In this document: piece after piece, positions 1 through 10,722 of the stretch
Layout of the letters: each line of letters starts with the position of its first letter
Numbering within the stretch: the stretch's first letter is position 1
Source of the DNA: Silene latifolia
Taxonomy: Eukaryota; Streptophyta; Magnoliopsida; Caryophyllales; Caryophyllaceae
DNA: 64,000 bases
Reading direction: 5' to 3'
NCBI RefSeq assembly: GCF_048544455.1
Contig: NC_133538.1
Coordinates: 43,684,969-43,748,968 of the forward strand
The notes under the pieces: generated by a model
Databases searched by the model: none
Told to the model about the DNA's origin: nothing
The model's input: only the letters and a program-made list of their open reading frames with translations
Translations under genes and position numbers: made by a program

Positions 1-900
1 ATTTCTTTTGACTATGATATAATTCTTGTTAAAGTGTGACATTGTTTCAGATATCATGTGATATTTTACTTAATGGTTGTGATATTGTTTTTTTATATAA
101 CAAAAGTGGATAGAGATTTTAAAATCCTTTTCACTTCAATATTATTTTGTATATAGTGTGATATTATTTTACATACAGTGTGATATTGTTTCTAATGACT
201 TGTGGTATTTTATTTTACTGGTTGTGATATTGTTTCACAGTAGCACAAAATTAGAGTCTCCTTTTAAAATACCTTTAACCGTGATATTGTTTTTTATACA
301 GAGTGATATTGTTTGCAAGTACATGTGATATTATATAACAATATCACACAAGGGGTATTGTCTACAATTAAGTGTGATGTGATGATATAGTTTCAGAAGA
401 ATGGTGATATTGTTTCAAATGAAGTGTGATATTGTAAACTATAAAAGGCAAATTATATTATTGATTCTGGGATTTATGATATTGTTAACCAAAAATGGAG
501 AAAGAATACAAAATTGTTGTCATTTGGAATTCCATCTAAGCATAAAAGAATTTGTATATGTGAGTAAAATGAGTAAAAAAAGACGATTTTGTTAAGTTGA
601 TGATGTAATATAGATTTTACACAAGCTTTAAATCAATATCCGCAAGTGAAGAGTCTGCAAAAAAAAAAAAAAAAAAAAAAAAATCGGTAGTAAGTTTAAC
701 ACATTAATATCAAAACTGTGATATTGTTTTTAAGGACTTGTGGTATTTTTATTTTAATGATTCTGATATTGTTTCGCAGCATCACAAAATTGGAGAGTCA
801 TTTAAAGTACTTGTGAAATTATGATATTATTTTGTATAAGGTGTGATATTGTTTCTAATTACGTGTGATATTGTTTCTCAGTATCACAAAAGTAAAATAC
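1..900 (+). repeat. Dispersed GTGATATTGTTT motif array
   Basis: The 12-mer GTGATATTGTTT and close variants recur more than 15 times, mostly in the same orientation, separated by unrelated AT-rich sequence of about 20 to 60 bp. The unit is not a classical tandem repeat because the spacers differ. Such dense short motifs near a transposon end are typical of subterminal repeats that bind a transposase. A poly-A run sits at 660-682. Confidence 0.6.
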
Positions 901-1254
901 AAGTAACAATCCTGATATTAATAAGCAAAAAAAAAAAAAGAATACAAAAATGAGACAACTTAAGATTTCCACCCAACTCCGGCGTGGTACTAATTTCAGA
1001 TCTCATACAAAAAAAGAATGCAAAAATGCCGGTGTAACCGAACCCAAATCCAAAAGGCACAAGGCTGCTCAAATGAAAATGGTCCAATTTAACTTGAGCG
1101 GGAGCAACGGATATCCCGTTTAGGTTGGTTCATTTGCAGATCCCAGTCCGATCTATAATCTCGTATATGTAAATAAGTGAGATGGCATTCTTCCATATCG
1201 TGAACAACGGAGTTTTATGTATAAAAACATGACATAATGGCCTCAAAGGCTCTA

Positions 1255-1445
1255 TCTAACCATCTATGACAGGGTGAGGGGGATCAAATATATGCAATTG
1301 TATGGGTGTGAGAACATCTGCCTTTCTGGCTTTCCCACCAGGTGCAATATTGCATATACGCAAGGATATCAGCACAAATGGAGTCCGAGCACTTAAACAT
1401 CATACACTTTTGATTAAATCACGTCCATTTGAATATGTGTAAGAT
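1255..1445 (-). pseudogene. Exon-like segment of unknown gene, downstream half
   Basis: This is the downstream continuation of the minus-strand exon at 9208-9290. After removal of the retrotransposon and one copy of the ATTTT duplication the frame reads ISYTYSNGRDLIKSV and then meets a stop at 1400. The same frame is open again beyond the stop to about 1255 (ARTPFVLISLRICNIAPGGK...), so the stop may be a decay mutation. No domain was recognised. Confidence 0.35.
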
Positions 1446-1450
1446 ATTTT

Positions 1451-2065
1451 TGTTCCGGGGGTAATTCCAGAGCAAGTATAGTTACCACCCTTGGCTTGTT
1501 GAATGATGTCTTGAGTTGGATTCTCCTTTGGTCTCAATCGTTCCTCACGGCCTCTCCTGCAACAATGAACGAACTGAGGGCTTGGCTTTGTGCCAAGCGT
1601 ACTCACTCCGACGTTCAAGTCAGTAAACTTAAGAGATAAGTTGTTACTTGGCTGAATGTGTATTGTAGAGAGATAAGGAAGATATTACCAGATGAATAGT
1701 GTATTTAGGTTTAGTTGTGGACTAGTTGGGTTCTTCCTCAATGAAGGTTGAGGAGTATTTATAGGCTTTCACCTTTTGTCACGTAGTGGCCAAGTGGCCA
1801 AGTGGCTAGCAGGTGGAAAGACTGATTTACCCCTCGGCCGAGGGACCTATGGCAGGCCGGCGGGCCCTGTTGACTCGCCGCCGAGGGGTCTTGGATACGA
1901 GTACGCGGATATGTGTCCCGGCTGGCAGGTTACCATGCCGGGACCCAGGCTGATGGGCCGATGGGCTGCATCGGCTAGATTGTCCAAGTCGTTGACTTGC
2001 TGTGGATATCTTTGACCTTGCTCAATCATGTTGACTTGGTCAGCGGTGCAGAATATGCCCCATCA
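1451..2065 (-). repeat. 3' LTR of Tat-like element (left copy)
   Basis: This partner of the LTR at 8593-9207 has the same length, with a few substitutions and one- or two-base indels (for example near 1458-1465 and 1556). The matching TATA box is at 1756-1763. Confidence 0.9.
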
Positions 2066-2080
2066 ATTTGCCCCCAGCGT
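2066..2080 (-). promoter_or_regulatory. Polypurine-tract candidate of Tat-like element
   Basis: On the minus strand the bases just before the 3' LTR read GCTGGGGGCAAAT, a short purine-rich run in the position expected for the plus-strand primer. It is weak compared with typical tracts. Confidence 0.4.
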
Positions 2081-2576
2081 AGTCTATGCCGTGGTATGGG
2101 CTCCGATGTATGTTTGAGCGTATATTCTGCGCAAGTAATTTGTAAAAAATTTTCTGCATCGGCTTCTTCACGGCGGCTTCTTTTACCTCGGCCTGGTCTT
2201 TCTTAGGCCGTACCATATCCCCCCTCCACATGGATGCGTAAAGGGCATCCGATGTGGAAAAGAAAGTGACGCTGGCCGAGACCAGGGTTGAGAGTGCCGG
2301 TTGTTTTTGATTGCCCCCGGCCGGCGCTTTTTAGCTTGGTTGATTATGTGGCCGGCGGAGAGCAGATGCTTGGGAATTTGTTGAGGAAGGTGAATAGGCA
2401 AGGAGATATGAATAGGCGTGTTGAAGACGCTTGGTCACTGTTGCATTGATTGACGTCTAACTGTTGCAACGATTGACATCCCGTGGTTGCATGTCCGACA
2501 CGTGTCCGCACGCCGATTGGTTGACGCTTCATGGGTCTGTTTCTTCTCGATTGGTCCTTCTTCATGGGCTTTTCCC

Positions 2577-2584
2577 TATAAATA
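2577..2584 (+). promoter_or_regulatory. TATA box of the antisense ORF
   Basis: TATAAATA lies in CCCTATAAATAGGGC, 170 bp upstream of the ATG at 2754 on the strand opposite gag. It suggests a separate promoter for the antisense gene inside the element, apart from the LTR promoter. Confidence 0.55.
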
Positions 2585-2753
2585 GGGCAGTTATCCCGTG
2601 AATTTGGCCACCAATTTCATTCTCTAAAATTTTCCTCTAAACTTTCAAGGGTTTTCTTTGTCTTCTAATCTTCAGAGTTGTTACTCCGGCGAGCGTTTTT
2701 TCAAGGTAAACAAACAAACTTCCTTCTTATTTTGTTAAGTAACTATTGCTATC

Positions 2754-5314
2754 ATGTCTTCTGTCGACGCTGGGGCTAGTACTTCTGCACCGGGGGGTGC
2801 TAGGTCTCCTTCTCCTGAAGTTGATCCTCGAGTTTTGGAGGAATGGGATGACTCCGATGAGGTTGATGACGATTTTGGTGATGATGCTGAAAAGGCTTGC
2901 CCTAATGAGGAGAGGCAGCGCGTTATGGATCACGACGACGCTTGTAAGGTCAGCCTTGACTGTGCTTGGACCCATAAGCTTGCCCGTTGTTCCGGCGAGA
3001 GACTTTTCGAGGACCATTTCTTCTTTGGCGAGGGGTATGAGATCGTTATTCCTAGGGAGGGTCAGGCGGTCTGTTGTCCTCCCCCGGTCATACTTGGTGT
3101 ATACATGCGGCATTTGGAGTACGGGCTCCGGTTTCCGCTAAATGAGTACGTTATGGCTATCATTAGGGCCATGAACGTTGCCGTTGCCCAACTACACTCG
3201 TTGGCCATGAGGACCATAGTCGGTTTTGTTTGGCTGTGTCTCTTCAAGGGAGAGGCCCCGACAGTGAATTTATTCCGCCGGCTTCATTATCTCCGCCATC
3301 GCACCTAAACGTGTCGGATGGTACGATTGTGCAAACGGAGCATGGTTATGCTTCGTGACAAGCTTACCTCCTGCAAGGACTGGAGGGATCGATGGGTGTA
3401 CGTTAAGGTGCCGGATGACTATCCACGCCTCGCTCCTTCCAAAGACCTACCGGTTAATTTGCGGTGCGAGACTAAGGCGGAGCGTGACAAATGGGTTTCA
3501 TACAAGAAGCTCAAGATGGATGCCACCGTGTGTCTACCTTAACGCGGATGAGAAGGCGGCGATGAGGCTCTTTGAGACGGATGAGAGTGGCTCGCCGAGA
3601 AGATGGATTCCCCGACGCGAGATCATTCTTCAGATGAGCCGCTTTGCTATGTCGGTCTCATACCCCCCTAGCGGGGGTGAGTGGGGTCGGTGCAAGGCCC
3701 ATCATCGCTCTCAATGTTCTTGTTCTTCGAACTTTGATTTATTTCTTCCACCTAACTCCCCGCTTTGTTTCCTTTGCAGACCGCTTTGGGCGACCATGTC
3801 GAGAATATCCTCCGGAGAATGGGGCTGCACAAAGATAAGACCGTTGCTAACTTGCATCCCAAGGCTCTCACCCATGACCGCAGGACGTCGCCGACCGAGC
3901 TTATGGACCAAAGAACAGACGCTTGAATGCGGTGGAAGCCTGTGCGAGGGTCGTTAGTCAAGTGTCGCGCCGTACGCGAAGAACAAAGTCTTCGGCGGTG
4001 GTGGCGCCGACATCGCCTTCCACCCCCCATCCCCCCTGTTCAGAAGGATACGGTGGGGATCGTTTATATCTCTAATGGGGATGATTCTGACGAGGAGGAG
4101 GGGTCTCCCCTTGTTCGTAAGAGAAAGCAGACGACCTTTACCGCTGCCGTTGCTTCTGCTGCTGACGAGGAGGTGTGCCCTTCGGCCAAGAAGGCCAAGC
4201 ACGCATCGATCTATCCGTGGCTCGTTTTAGCCGATTCATCGGCGCCGCGATGACATCTCTTGGCATGTCGATGTATGTTGATACCGATGCTTTCTTTAAA
4301 TTTTGTAGATCGCCCGGCTGTCGATCGCCGCTCTGTTGAGCGCAAGTGAGTGAGAAACCCGCGCATGCTTTGATCATGACGTCGCCATTGGGTCCTCATC
4401 CCGGAAGGTTTCCCTTTCCCGACCGCGGACTAACGGTCGAAATGTCACCGTTGACCCTTCATCCCGAAGGTTTCCCCCTCCCGCTCGTGGCGGAAGGTGC
4501 GAGGTTGGTCGAGGAGTCGGCGAGGTGGAACGAGCTGGCCGGTGCTCGCATTATAGAGCAAGAGAAGGCCGTGGCTTAGTCCGCTCTTGAGCTTGATGTC
4601 ACGAAGAAGGTGGCCGCGAAGGCGAGGCTGGATCTCCTTAATGAGCAGAGGCTTAGGGGGGAGGCCGAGAAGGCGCTCTTGGCTGAGAGAAAGCTCAGGG
4701 AGGACGCTGAAAAGGAGGTCCTTGCTGAGAGAGCCAAGGCCGAGGCTGCTGCGGCCGAAGCTGCAAAGTTGCTGGAGAAGTGTGACCTTGTTCAGAGGCA
4801 TGCCGACCTTTATCTCCAGCAGAGGAATGAATTTAGGAGCAAATTTCAGATCCAGGGGAAGGTGATCCGGAGCAAGGAGGCCATCATCAGGCAAAAGGAG
4901 GACGACATTGAGATGCTCCAAACCAAAATGCTCCCGACTGTGTTCCGACTTCCGGATCTGGCCGAAGCAGCTGCCAGGGAAGTAATTGAGGAGCTTTTTC
5001 CTCTTGAAGGTTCCTTTCCGTGGGACAAATACGACAAGCTGTTTGACGATAAGCTCGAGGCTAAGGAGAAAGCCGTGGAGGAGAGGGTCAAGGAGGCGGC
5101 GAGAGTGAAGATAGAGCAAAAAGCGGCCGAGGAGGCGGCAGCTATCGCTGAGAAGGCCAAGGCGGCCAAGGCGGAAGCCGATTGGGCAAGGGCAGTTGAG
5201 GCTGCCGAGGCTAAGGCTGGGGCTGCTGAAGCTGAGGCTGCTGGGGGAGCTACTGGGTTGCCCCTTGAAGAAGGTGCTGCTACCGCTGCTGATGGCGAGC
5301 AACGGCAGACATAG
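2754..5314 (+). pseudogene. Antisense ORF of Tat-like element (putative gypsy-type transposon domain plus coiled coil)
   Basis: The gene runs opposite to gag. The 184-residue opening starts with a Ser/Pro- and Asp-rich leader, followed by PPPVILGVYMRHLEYGLRFP and RTIVGFVWLC. These resemble the plant-specific 'putative gypsy type transposon' domain (Pfam Transposase_28). A second segment (CKDWRDRWVYVKVP) follows after a stop at 3306. A GT...AG intron at 3677-3779 is likely. The C-terminal half (4610-5314, 234 residues) is an Ala/Glu/Lys-rich coiled coil, separated by a single in-frame stop near 4578. Several stops and frameshifts exist, so this copy is not intact. Function is unknown; such ORFs are known from Tat-lineage elements. 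Confidence 0.65.
3677..3779 (+). other. Probable intron in the antisense ORF
   Basis: The donor GGTGAGTG and the acceptor TTTCCTTTGCAG flank a T-rich 103-bp stretch. Coding-like sequence (TALGDHVENILRRMGL) resumes directly after it. This shows the ORF is spliced in the sense opposite to gag. Confidence 0.6.
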
Positions 5315-5639
5315 GGAGATGATATCCGTAGCCTTTTGTCTTTTGGTTTGTCCTTGTAATTTCTTGTAATTTGTTGAACATTTTTTTAATAAGAGCTCGT
5401 TTCTTCTGCCTCCGGCCTAGCCGAGGTTTTTACCTTACCTCTTTTTCTTGCGCTAGTGTTCGAGCCTCAACTGTACTTTTAGCGCCTCTGTCTTCGTCCG
5501 GGTTGTCTTCTTACGTTATTAATTGAGTGTCTCTTTTGTTTCCGCCTCGGCTTGGCCGAGGCAGTCTAGAGCGCGTATCTCAATCGTGTTAACGCTTCTA
5601 AGGCATTTTGATTGCTTTGTGAGTATCAACTGCGTTGGT

Positions 5640-6040
5640 CGTGATTGCCGCTCTTGTCGGTGTGACAGTGTGAGCCAGCATCTGCTTCTTCATGAGACTG
5701 CCGTGGCGTCTACCACTTGGAGTGACTGCGACGGCGTCCAACCTCTTGGGGTGACTGCCGTGGCGTCTACTACTTGGGGTGACTGCGACGGCGCCTGTTT
5801 CTTCATGAGACTGCCGTGGCGTCTACCACTTGGAGTGACTGCGACGGCGTCCAACCTCTTGGGGTGATCTGCCGTGGCGTCTACTACTTGGGGTGACTGC
5901 GACGGCGCGCTGTTTCTTCAAGGAGATCGCCGCTCTTGTCGGTATGACAAAGTGTGAGCCGACATCTCGCTATCGACAAAGATCGCCGCTCTTGTCGACA
6001 TGACAGTGTGAGTCGGCGTCTGCTGCTTCCTAGTGACTAT
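5640..6040. repeat. Tandem repeat in the Tat-like element spacer
   Basis: A unit of about 114 bp starting TCTTCATGAGACTGCCGTGG occurs at 5687 and again at 5802. Inside it are shorter alternating blocks CCGTGGCGTCTAC and GACTGCGACGGCG spaced roughly 30 bp apart. Flanking copies of CGCTCTTGTCGGTGTGAC lie at about 5647, 5930 and 5978. The same CGCTCTTGTCGGCGTGAC string occurs within gag near 8237, so part of the array may derive from gag. Confidence 0.7.
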
Positions 6041-6229
6041 GGGAAGAGTGAACATTTTGATGGAAGACTTGGATGATTTTTCATTTAGGTAAAAACATGC
6101 GTCGGGGGTGCCCACGATTTGTTTTGGACACCTCCGCCGCTACATAGGTTATTCCCGAGATTATCAGCGTCCTAATGGCCTGTCGAAGGCACAACGTCCT
6201 AGTTAGCCGCTAGTTACATCCATGAGGTC

Positions 6230-7040
6230 GCCCTCCTGTTGTAAGGATAGACCTTTCCCTTTCTCCGATTTCTTTGCCACTTTGAGGGATTGCATGTTGC
6301 ATCCTCTCGGCGGCTATCCGGACGTTGACCACCTCGTCATTCTCGTCTTTGGAGACGAGCTTATGTGCTTCCCCCCGGTCCGAGACATACATCAGTGTTA
6401 GGGCCCGGATGGACATCACTGCGTCAGCCTCGCTCAGGGTGACTCGGCCTATGAGAACGTTGTAGGCGGATGAGCCGTCGATGACCACGAACTCAGCTAG
6501 GACATTTTTAGCCGCATTCTTTTCGCGAACGTCACCGGAGTCCGATTGATCCCAGTGGTACCAAGCCGGCCCCGAGAAGCCGTATAGTGGGTTGGTGCGG
6601 GGGCTCAAGTCCTTGACTTTCGGCCGAGGCCGAGGAAGCACTCCCCGAACATGATGTTCGTGTACGCGCTGTGTCAATCGTGCACCTCTTGACGAGGTGG
6701 TTGGATATGTCCAAATTGACTACAAGTGGGTCGCTGTGAGGAGCGATGATTCCTTCGTAGTCCTTCCTTCCGATGGTTATATCGGGGATGTTGGAAGCGG
6801 GGATCGCTGTGTTGGGCACAAAGTTGATGGCCCGATATAGCTCGTTCTCAGTGCCGTTTGTGCCCATGAGCGACCCTCCGTTCTCGTTGCCCCGATGACA
6901 ACATGGATCACTCCTATCCGTTCGAAGACGGATTTCTTACCCGAGCCGTTCGGCGTCGCGCTTTTGGCCTTTGGCAACGTACTTGCCGAGGCTCCCCTTC
7001 CGGATCGCTCTTCAATGGCATTCTTTAGATGCCTAGCAGC
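6230..7040 (-). pseudogene. Aspartic protease-like region of Tat-like element
   Basis: Minus-strand frames carry HLKNAIEE, then PHSDPLVVNLDISNHLVKR leading to IDT where the catalytic motif DTG is expected. A one-base deletion there changes the frame. After it comes AEFVVIDGSSAYNVLIGR, the conserved second half of the Ty3/gypsy pepsin-like fold. The protease is therefore broken at its active site. Coding stops soon after, at about 6230, and no reverse transcriptase follows. Confidence 0.7.
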
Positions 7041-7047
7041 GTCGTGG

Positions 7048-8496
7048 TTAAATGGCCGGTGGGCCGTGGTACTCCACAAAGATCGCTCGTGTCACCGTCA
7101 CTTTTTGGCTTGGGGGTCTTTCCCACTTCTGGCCCTCGCTTTTGCTCAGGGCAAAGACCTCGGCGGCTGATACGACGAGAGGGGTCTTATCACTATACCG
7201 CCTCTGGTGGTACGTTCCCGAACTCCACCCGGCGCCCGTCAAGTCCTGTCTCCTGGCAGGTTTGTCCGACCGTGACCTATTATTCTCACGGCGTCTTTCA
7301 TCGGACCGTGACCCGTTGTTGTCACGGCGTCTCTCATCCGGGTTGTCCTCCCGGTGACTCTTCTTTTCTGAGTGTTCGGCTTCGCTGGGGCCTACCCAGG
7401 TCTTGTGATAGTCCTCTACCTTGATGGCCTGGTCGGCCATTTTTCTAGCGGCGTCCAAGTTCAGGCCTCCGCACTTGATGAGCTCATTTTTCAAGTCTCC
7501 CCTTGGGAGGCCCTTCATCAGCGCGAAGGCCGCCAATTCGGGATTAATTTCTCGAATCTGCTGGACCTTTCCGTCGAACCTCTTCACGTAGCTTCGTAGA
7601 GATTCGCCCCCCTCCTGCTTGATAGTTAGGAGGTCCGATGTCTCCACGGCCCTTCTCTTGTTGCAAGAGTACTGGGCTAGAAAGGCGTCTCTTAGGTCGG
7701 CGTAATAGTATACCGAGCCGTCGGGAAGCCCCTTGTACCAACTTTGAGCCATCCCATGCAAAGTTGTCGGGAAGACTCGCACTGCACCTCATCGGGTCGT
7801 TCCCATACCGACATGTAAGACTCGAAAGCCTCGGCGTGGTCGGGCCGGATCACCGTCTCCCTTGTATGATAGAGGTGGTAACTTGAGCTTAGTTGGCACC
7901 GGACGCGTCTAGGACGTAGGCGTTGAGGGGTCGTCCGACCGCGTATCGAACGACGCGCGGCGATCGGCTCCTCGCATTCCTAATCCGGCTCCTCTCCTCG
8001 TAGCGGGAAGGACTTCTTCTTCGACTCGGACTTCTTCTCCAACTCGCCGAGTCGGACTCCTCCGTTCCTCCGGGGTAAGCCTCGTTCGTGTTGCGGGGAC
8101 GCTGTCCTCCCATGAGTGCGGGAAGGACTTAGGTCTACCACGCCCACTTTGGGCTCCCCGCGACTTGGCCGGGTCGCTTCTCCCGTGCTCCGTTCAAATT
8201 TCTCGGAGTTACGTTTCGGGCCCTGGTCTCTGGCGTTTTCCGCCGCTCTTGTCGGCGTGACGTGTGAGCAGGGCGTATTACTAATTAGGTCCAGGACCAT
8301 TTTCAGTTTCGCTATGTCAACCACATGTCCCATGATGGTGACCTGGTTGGTCGCGCGCGTGTCCGGCGTTATTGGCATGCCGACTTCTGGTTGGATTACC
8401 CCGCCGTGGAGGGCCGCACGACTCCGAATTGTTGAAGGTGTCATCCTGGTGGAATGGGGTTTCGTCGGTCACGACCGCGTCTTGTTGTTTTGACAT
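7048..8496 (-). pseudogene. gag of Tat-like element (frameshifted)
   Basis: The likely start at 8496 reads MSKQQDAVVTDETPF. The frame shifts near 8425 into one containing ALHGGVIQPEVGMPI. The central part, in the frame open from 7782 to 7048, contains the retrotransposon gag domain (TTLHGMAQSWYKGLPDGS, ESLRSYVKRF), followed by an Arg/Ser/Asp/Glu-rich tail with repeated DERRR-type blocks. A degenerate EYHG...HLKNAIEE segment typical of plant gypsy gag C-termini is split by a further shift near 7050. At least three frameshifts prevent one continuous protein. Gag would package element RNA; this copy would need Gag from a relative. Confidence 0.75.
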
Positions 8497-8570
8497 CTTC
8501 TTAGCTTTTTGGGTGGGTTTTTTGTTGTTTTTTTTTTTGTTTGGGAATGAATGTGACTAGCTTCTAGTGT

Positions 8571-8590
8571 CTATCCCCACGACGGCGCCA
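8571..8590 (-). promoter_or_regulatory. Primer-binding site of Tat-like element
   Basis: On the minus strand, two bases after the LTR, the sequence is TGGCGCCGTCGTGGGGATAG. The first nine bases match the complement of the 3' end of plant tRNA-Asp including CCA; later positions diverge. This fixes the transcription direction. Confidence 0.7.
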
Positions 8591-8592
8591 AT

Positions 8593-9207
8593 TGTTCCGG
8601 GGTAATTCCGAGCAAGTATAGTTACCACCCTTGGCTTGTTGAATGATGTCTTGAGTTGGATTCTCCTTTGGTCTCAATCGTTCCTCACGGCCTCTCTCCC
8701 GCAACAATGAACGAACCGAGGGCTTGGCTTTGTGCCAAGCGTACTCACTCCGACGCTCAAGTCAGTAAACTTAAGAGATAAGTTGTTACTTGGCTGAATG
8801 TGTATTGTAGAGAGATAAGGAAGATATTACCAGATGAATAGTGTATTTAGGTTTAGTTGTGGACTAGTTGGGTTCTTCCTCAATGAAGGTTGAGGAGTAT
8901 TTATAGGCTTTCACCTTTTGTCACGTAGTGGCCAAGTGGCCAAGTGGCTAGCAGGTGGAAAGACTGATTTACCCCTCGGCCGAGGGACCTATGGCAGGCC
9001 GGCGGGCCCTGTTGACTCGCCGCCGAGGGGTCTTGGATACGAGTACGCGGATATGTGTCCCGGCTGGCAGGTTACCATGCCGGGACCCAGGCTGATGGGC
9101 CGATGGGCTGCATCGGCTAGATTGTCCAAGTCGTTGACTCGCTGTGGATATCTTTAACCTTGCTCAATCATGTTGACTTGGTCAGCGGTGCAGAATATGC
9201 CCCATCA
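8593..9207 (-). repeat. 5' LTR of Tat-like element (right copy)
   Basis: It begins TGATGGGGC and ends GGAACA on the minus strand, with canonical TG...CA ends. A TATAAATA box on the minus strand (plus-strand TATTTATA at 8898-8905) is a plausible U3 promoter. It is followed in element direction by the primer-binding site. Confidence 0.9.
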
Positions 9208-9290
9208 ATTTTATTTGACATCAAGTCAGCTGTGAATTTTGCAGCAACTTCTTTACTAATCCCATCATCATCCACATGTATAGGCCCAAC
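9208..9290 (-). pseudogene. Exon-like segment of unknown gene, upstream half (interrupted by retrotransposon)
   Basis: On the minus strand an acceptor-like TTTTCAG precedes an open stretch beginning at 9290 (VGPIHVDDDGISKEVAAKF...). The frame runs without a stop to the retrotransposon insertion point and continues on the far side at 1445, giving ...LMSN-KISYTYSNGRDLIKSV before a stop at 1400. A further open stretch lies upstream at about 9300-9480. I do not recognise the family. The clean continuity across the insertion shows this was a single exon before the retrotransposon landed. It may be a gene carried by element A. Confidence 0.4.
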
Positions 9291-10677
9291 CTGAAAACAA
9301 AGGATTGTCCGTAAGAGTACCATTAACATTGAAGTGCAGAGGAATAAGAGACTTCATTTGAGCAATAGTTTAGTCAGAAACCACATAATATAGTTTGCTT
9401 TTGTGTTTGTAATCATCTGGTGATAGAGATGCTCTGCTCTTTTTGTCAAATACCATCTTCTACGGAATCTCACGAGAACCAAAGTGCATACAGCAAGTTG
9501 TAAATCTCAATATGTCAAAATCACTGTAACATTTTTTCTGATATAATGATTAAGAGTCTTGGCTATAAATAGTTTAATACCACTACACAAAAATATAGAG
9601 TTTAATACTTAATACATGTCCACCATTATTTTATACACTCAGAGCTTAATAAGTGATGAATGTTACAGCCATTCAAATACAGAAAGATATTGAATACTTA
9701 AAAGACCTTAATCATGAAATCATCCAGAAGCTTTAATCAGGGTTAATTAGAGATAGATATATAGTTTAATGCTTAATGTTATTGCTAGTATATGGATATG
9801 ATGAATTCTAGTATGTGGATACGATATGTGATATATTACAAGTCTCACATATAACACAACATCAATAAAACTATCTCAACTACCCCAACCAGTATCAGTT
9901 CTGAAGATGCATCGTTGTACCATCACCACCGAAAGACCAACAATATTCCTGGATAAAAGTTTGGCAACACACGATAAACCGATTACCAAGCTCCAATCAG
10001 ACTAATTTCCTTTCTCAGATTCTTTAATATTTGTCACACCACAAAACATAGGTGAGACAGTCTTATATGTGAGACCAACCAAATAGCCCTATAATGAAAC
10101 TAAGCAATACAACGATTTGAGCTAATCTCACATGCGACATCATTTCAAACAAGAGTCACTGAAAATTAATAAATTTTAGTAGTAATTTGTATACCTAATT
10201 TTTAGACCTAATTTGAGCAAAAACGAAACAAATTCTAAAAATAATTGCACAATTTCGCATAATTTTATCTAGTTTTTGATTATATCGCAGATTCAAAACA
10301 AAAATACAACATTTATTGAATAATCCCTCGATTTTAACAATTAATTCACAAAAATATACCTAAATTCATAAATTCGAGAGCATTAAGGCTGAAATTATAC
10401 CTGAATTCTGATCAAAACAAAATTATATTGAAGAATGATCGTTGTTGCATCATAATTTTGAGTTATTTGTCAATCTAATCCCTCATTTTCTTCGTTTTTG
10501 ATTCAGTTTTAGAGAGAGAAAGTGTAGAGTAAATAAAACGTTACGCGATATGTTTTATGATCGATGGCTGAGTTTTTTTATTTTACTTTATATGCGAGTG
10601 ATATTGTTTAGAAGAACGAGTGATATTTCATTATTTACTCAATCCTCAATTATTTAAGAGTTCTCACCGGATCCCGA

Positions 10678-10680
<3 letters not shown>

Positions 10681-10720
<40 letters not shown>
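10681..10720. repeat. (TA)n microsatellite between inverted element ends
   Basis: About 20 TA units sit exactly between the inverted termini CTCACCGGATC (element A) and GATCCGGTGAG (element B), forming a large palindrome. Confidence 0.9.

Positions 10721-10722
<2 letters not shown>

Larger units (their letters stand above)
1451..9207 (-). mobile_element. Non-autonomous Tat-like Ty3/gypsy retrotransposon, complete
   Basis: Two 615-bp LTRs (1451-2065 and 8593-9207) are nearly identical, differing at only a handful of positions, so the insertion is recent. A 5-bp target duplication ATTTT lies at 1446-1450 and 9208-9212. The primer-binding site abuts the right LTR, so the element is transcribed on the minus strand. 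Order in element direction: LTR, PBS, gag, protease, tandem-repeat spacer, opposite-strand ORF, polypurine tract, LTR. No reverse transcriptase, RNase H or integrase is present in the 6.5-kb interior, so it must be mobilised in trans. Tat-lineage elements with an extra antisense ORF between pol and the 3' LTR are described in plants; assignment to that lineage is by structure and gag similarity. Confidence 0.85.
1..10679. mobile_element. DNA transposon-like element A (left end outside window), split by a Tat retrotransposon
   Basis: The window opens inside a repeat-rich element whose parts lie on both sides of the LTR retrotransposon at 1451-9207. The right terminus near 10650-10679 reads CTCACCGGATCCC, the inverted form of the left terminus of element B at 10721 (GATCCGGTGAG). 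Copies of the GTGATATTGTTT motif occur at 1-900 and again near 10585-10615, which ties the two sides together. An exon-like reading frame on the minus strand resumes across the retrotransposon. No transposase was recognised. The superfamily is uncertain: MULE-like or CACTA-like would fit terminal inverted repeats with subterminal arrays. Confidence 0.42.

Noticed and set aside
4445-5302. 285-residue minus-strand frame opposite the coiled-coil ORF
   Set aside because: It is a shadow of the Ala/Glu/Lys-rich plus-strand frame; the Leu/Ser-rich composition is what antisense of such codons gives.
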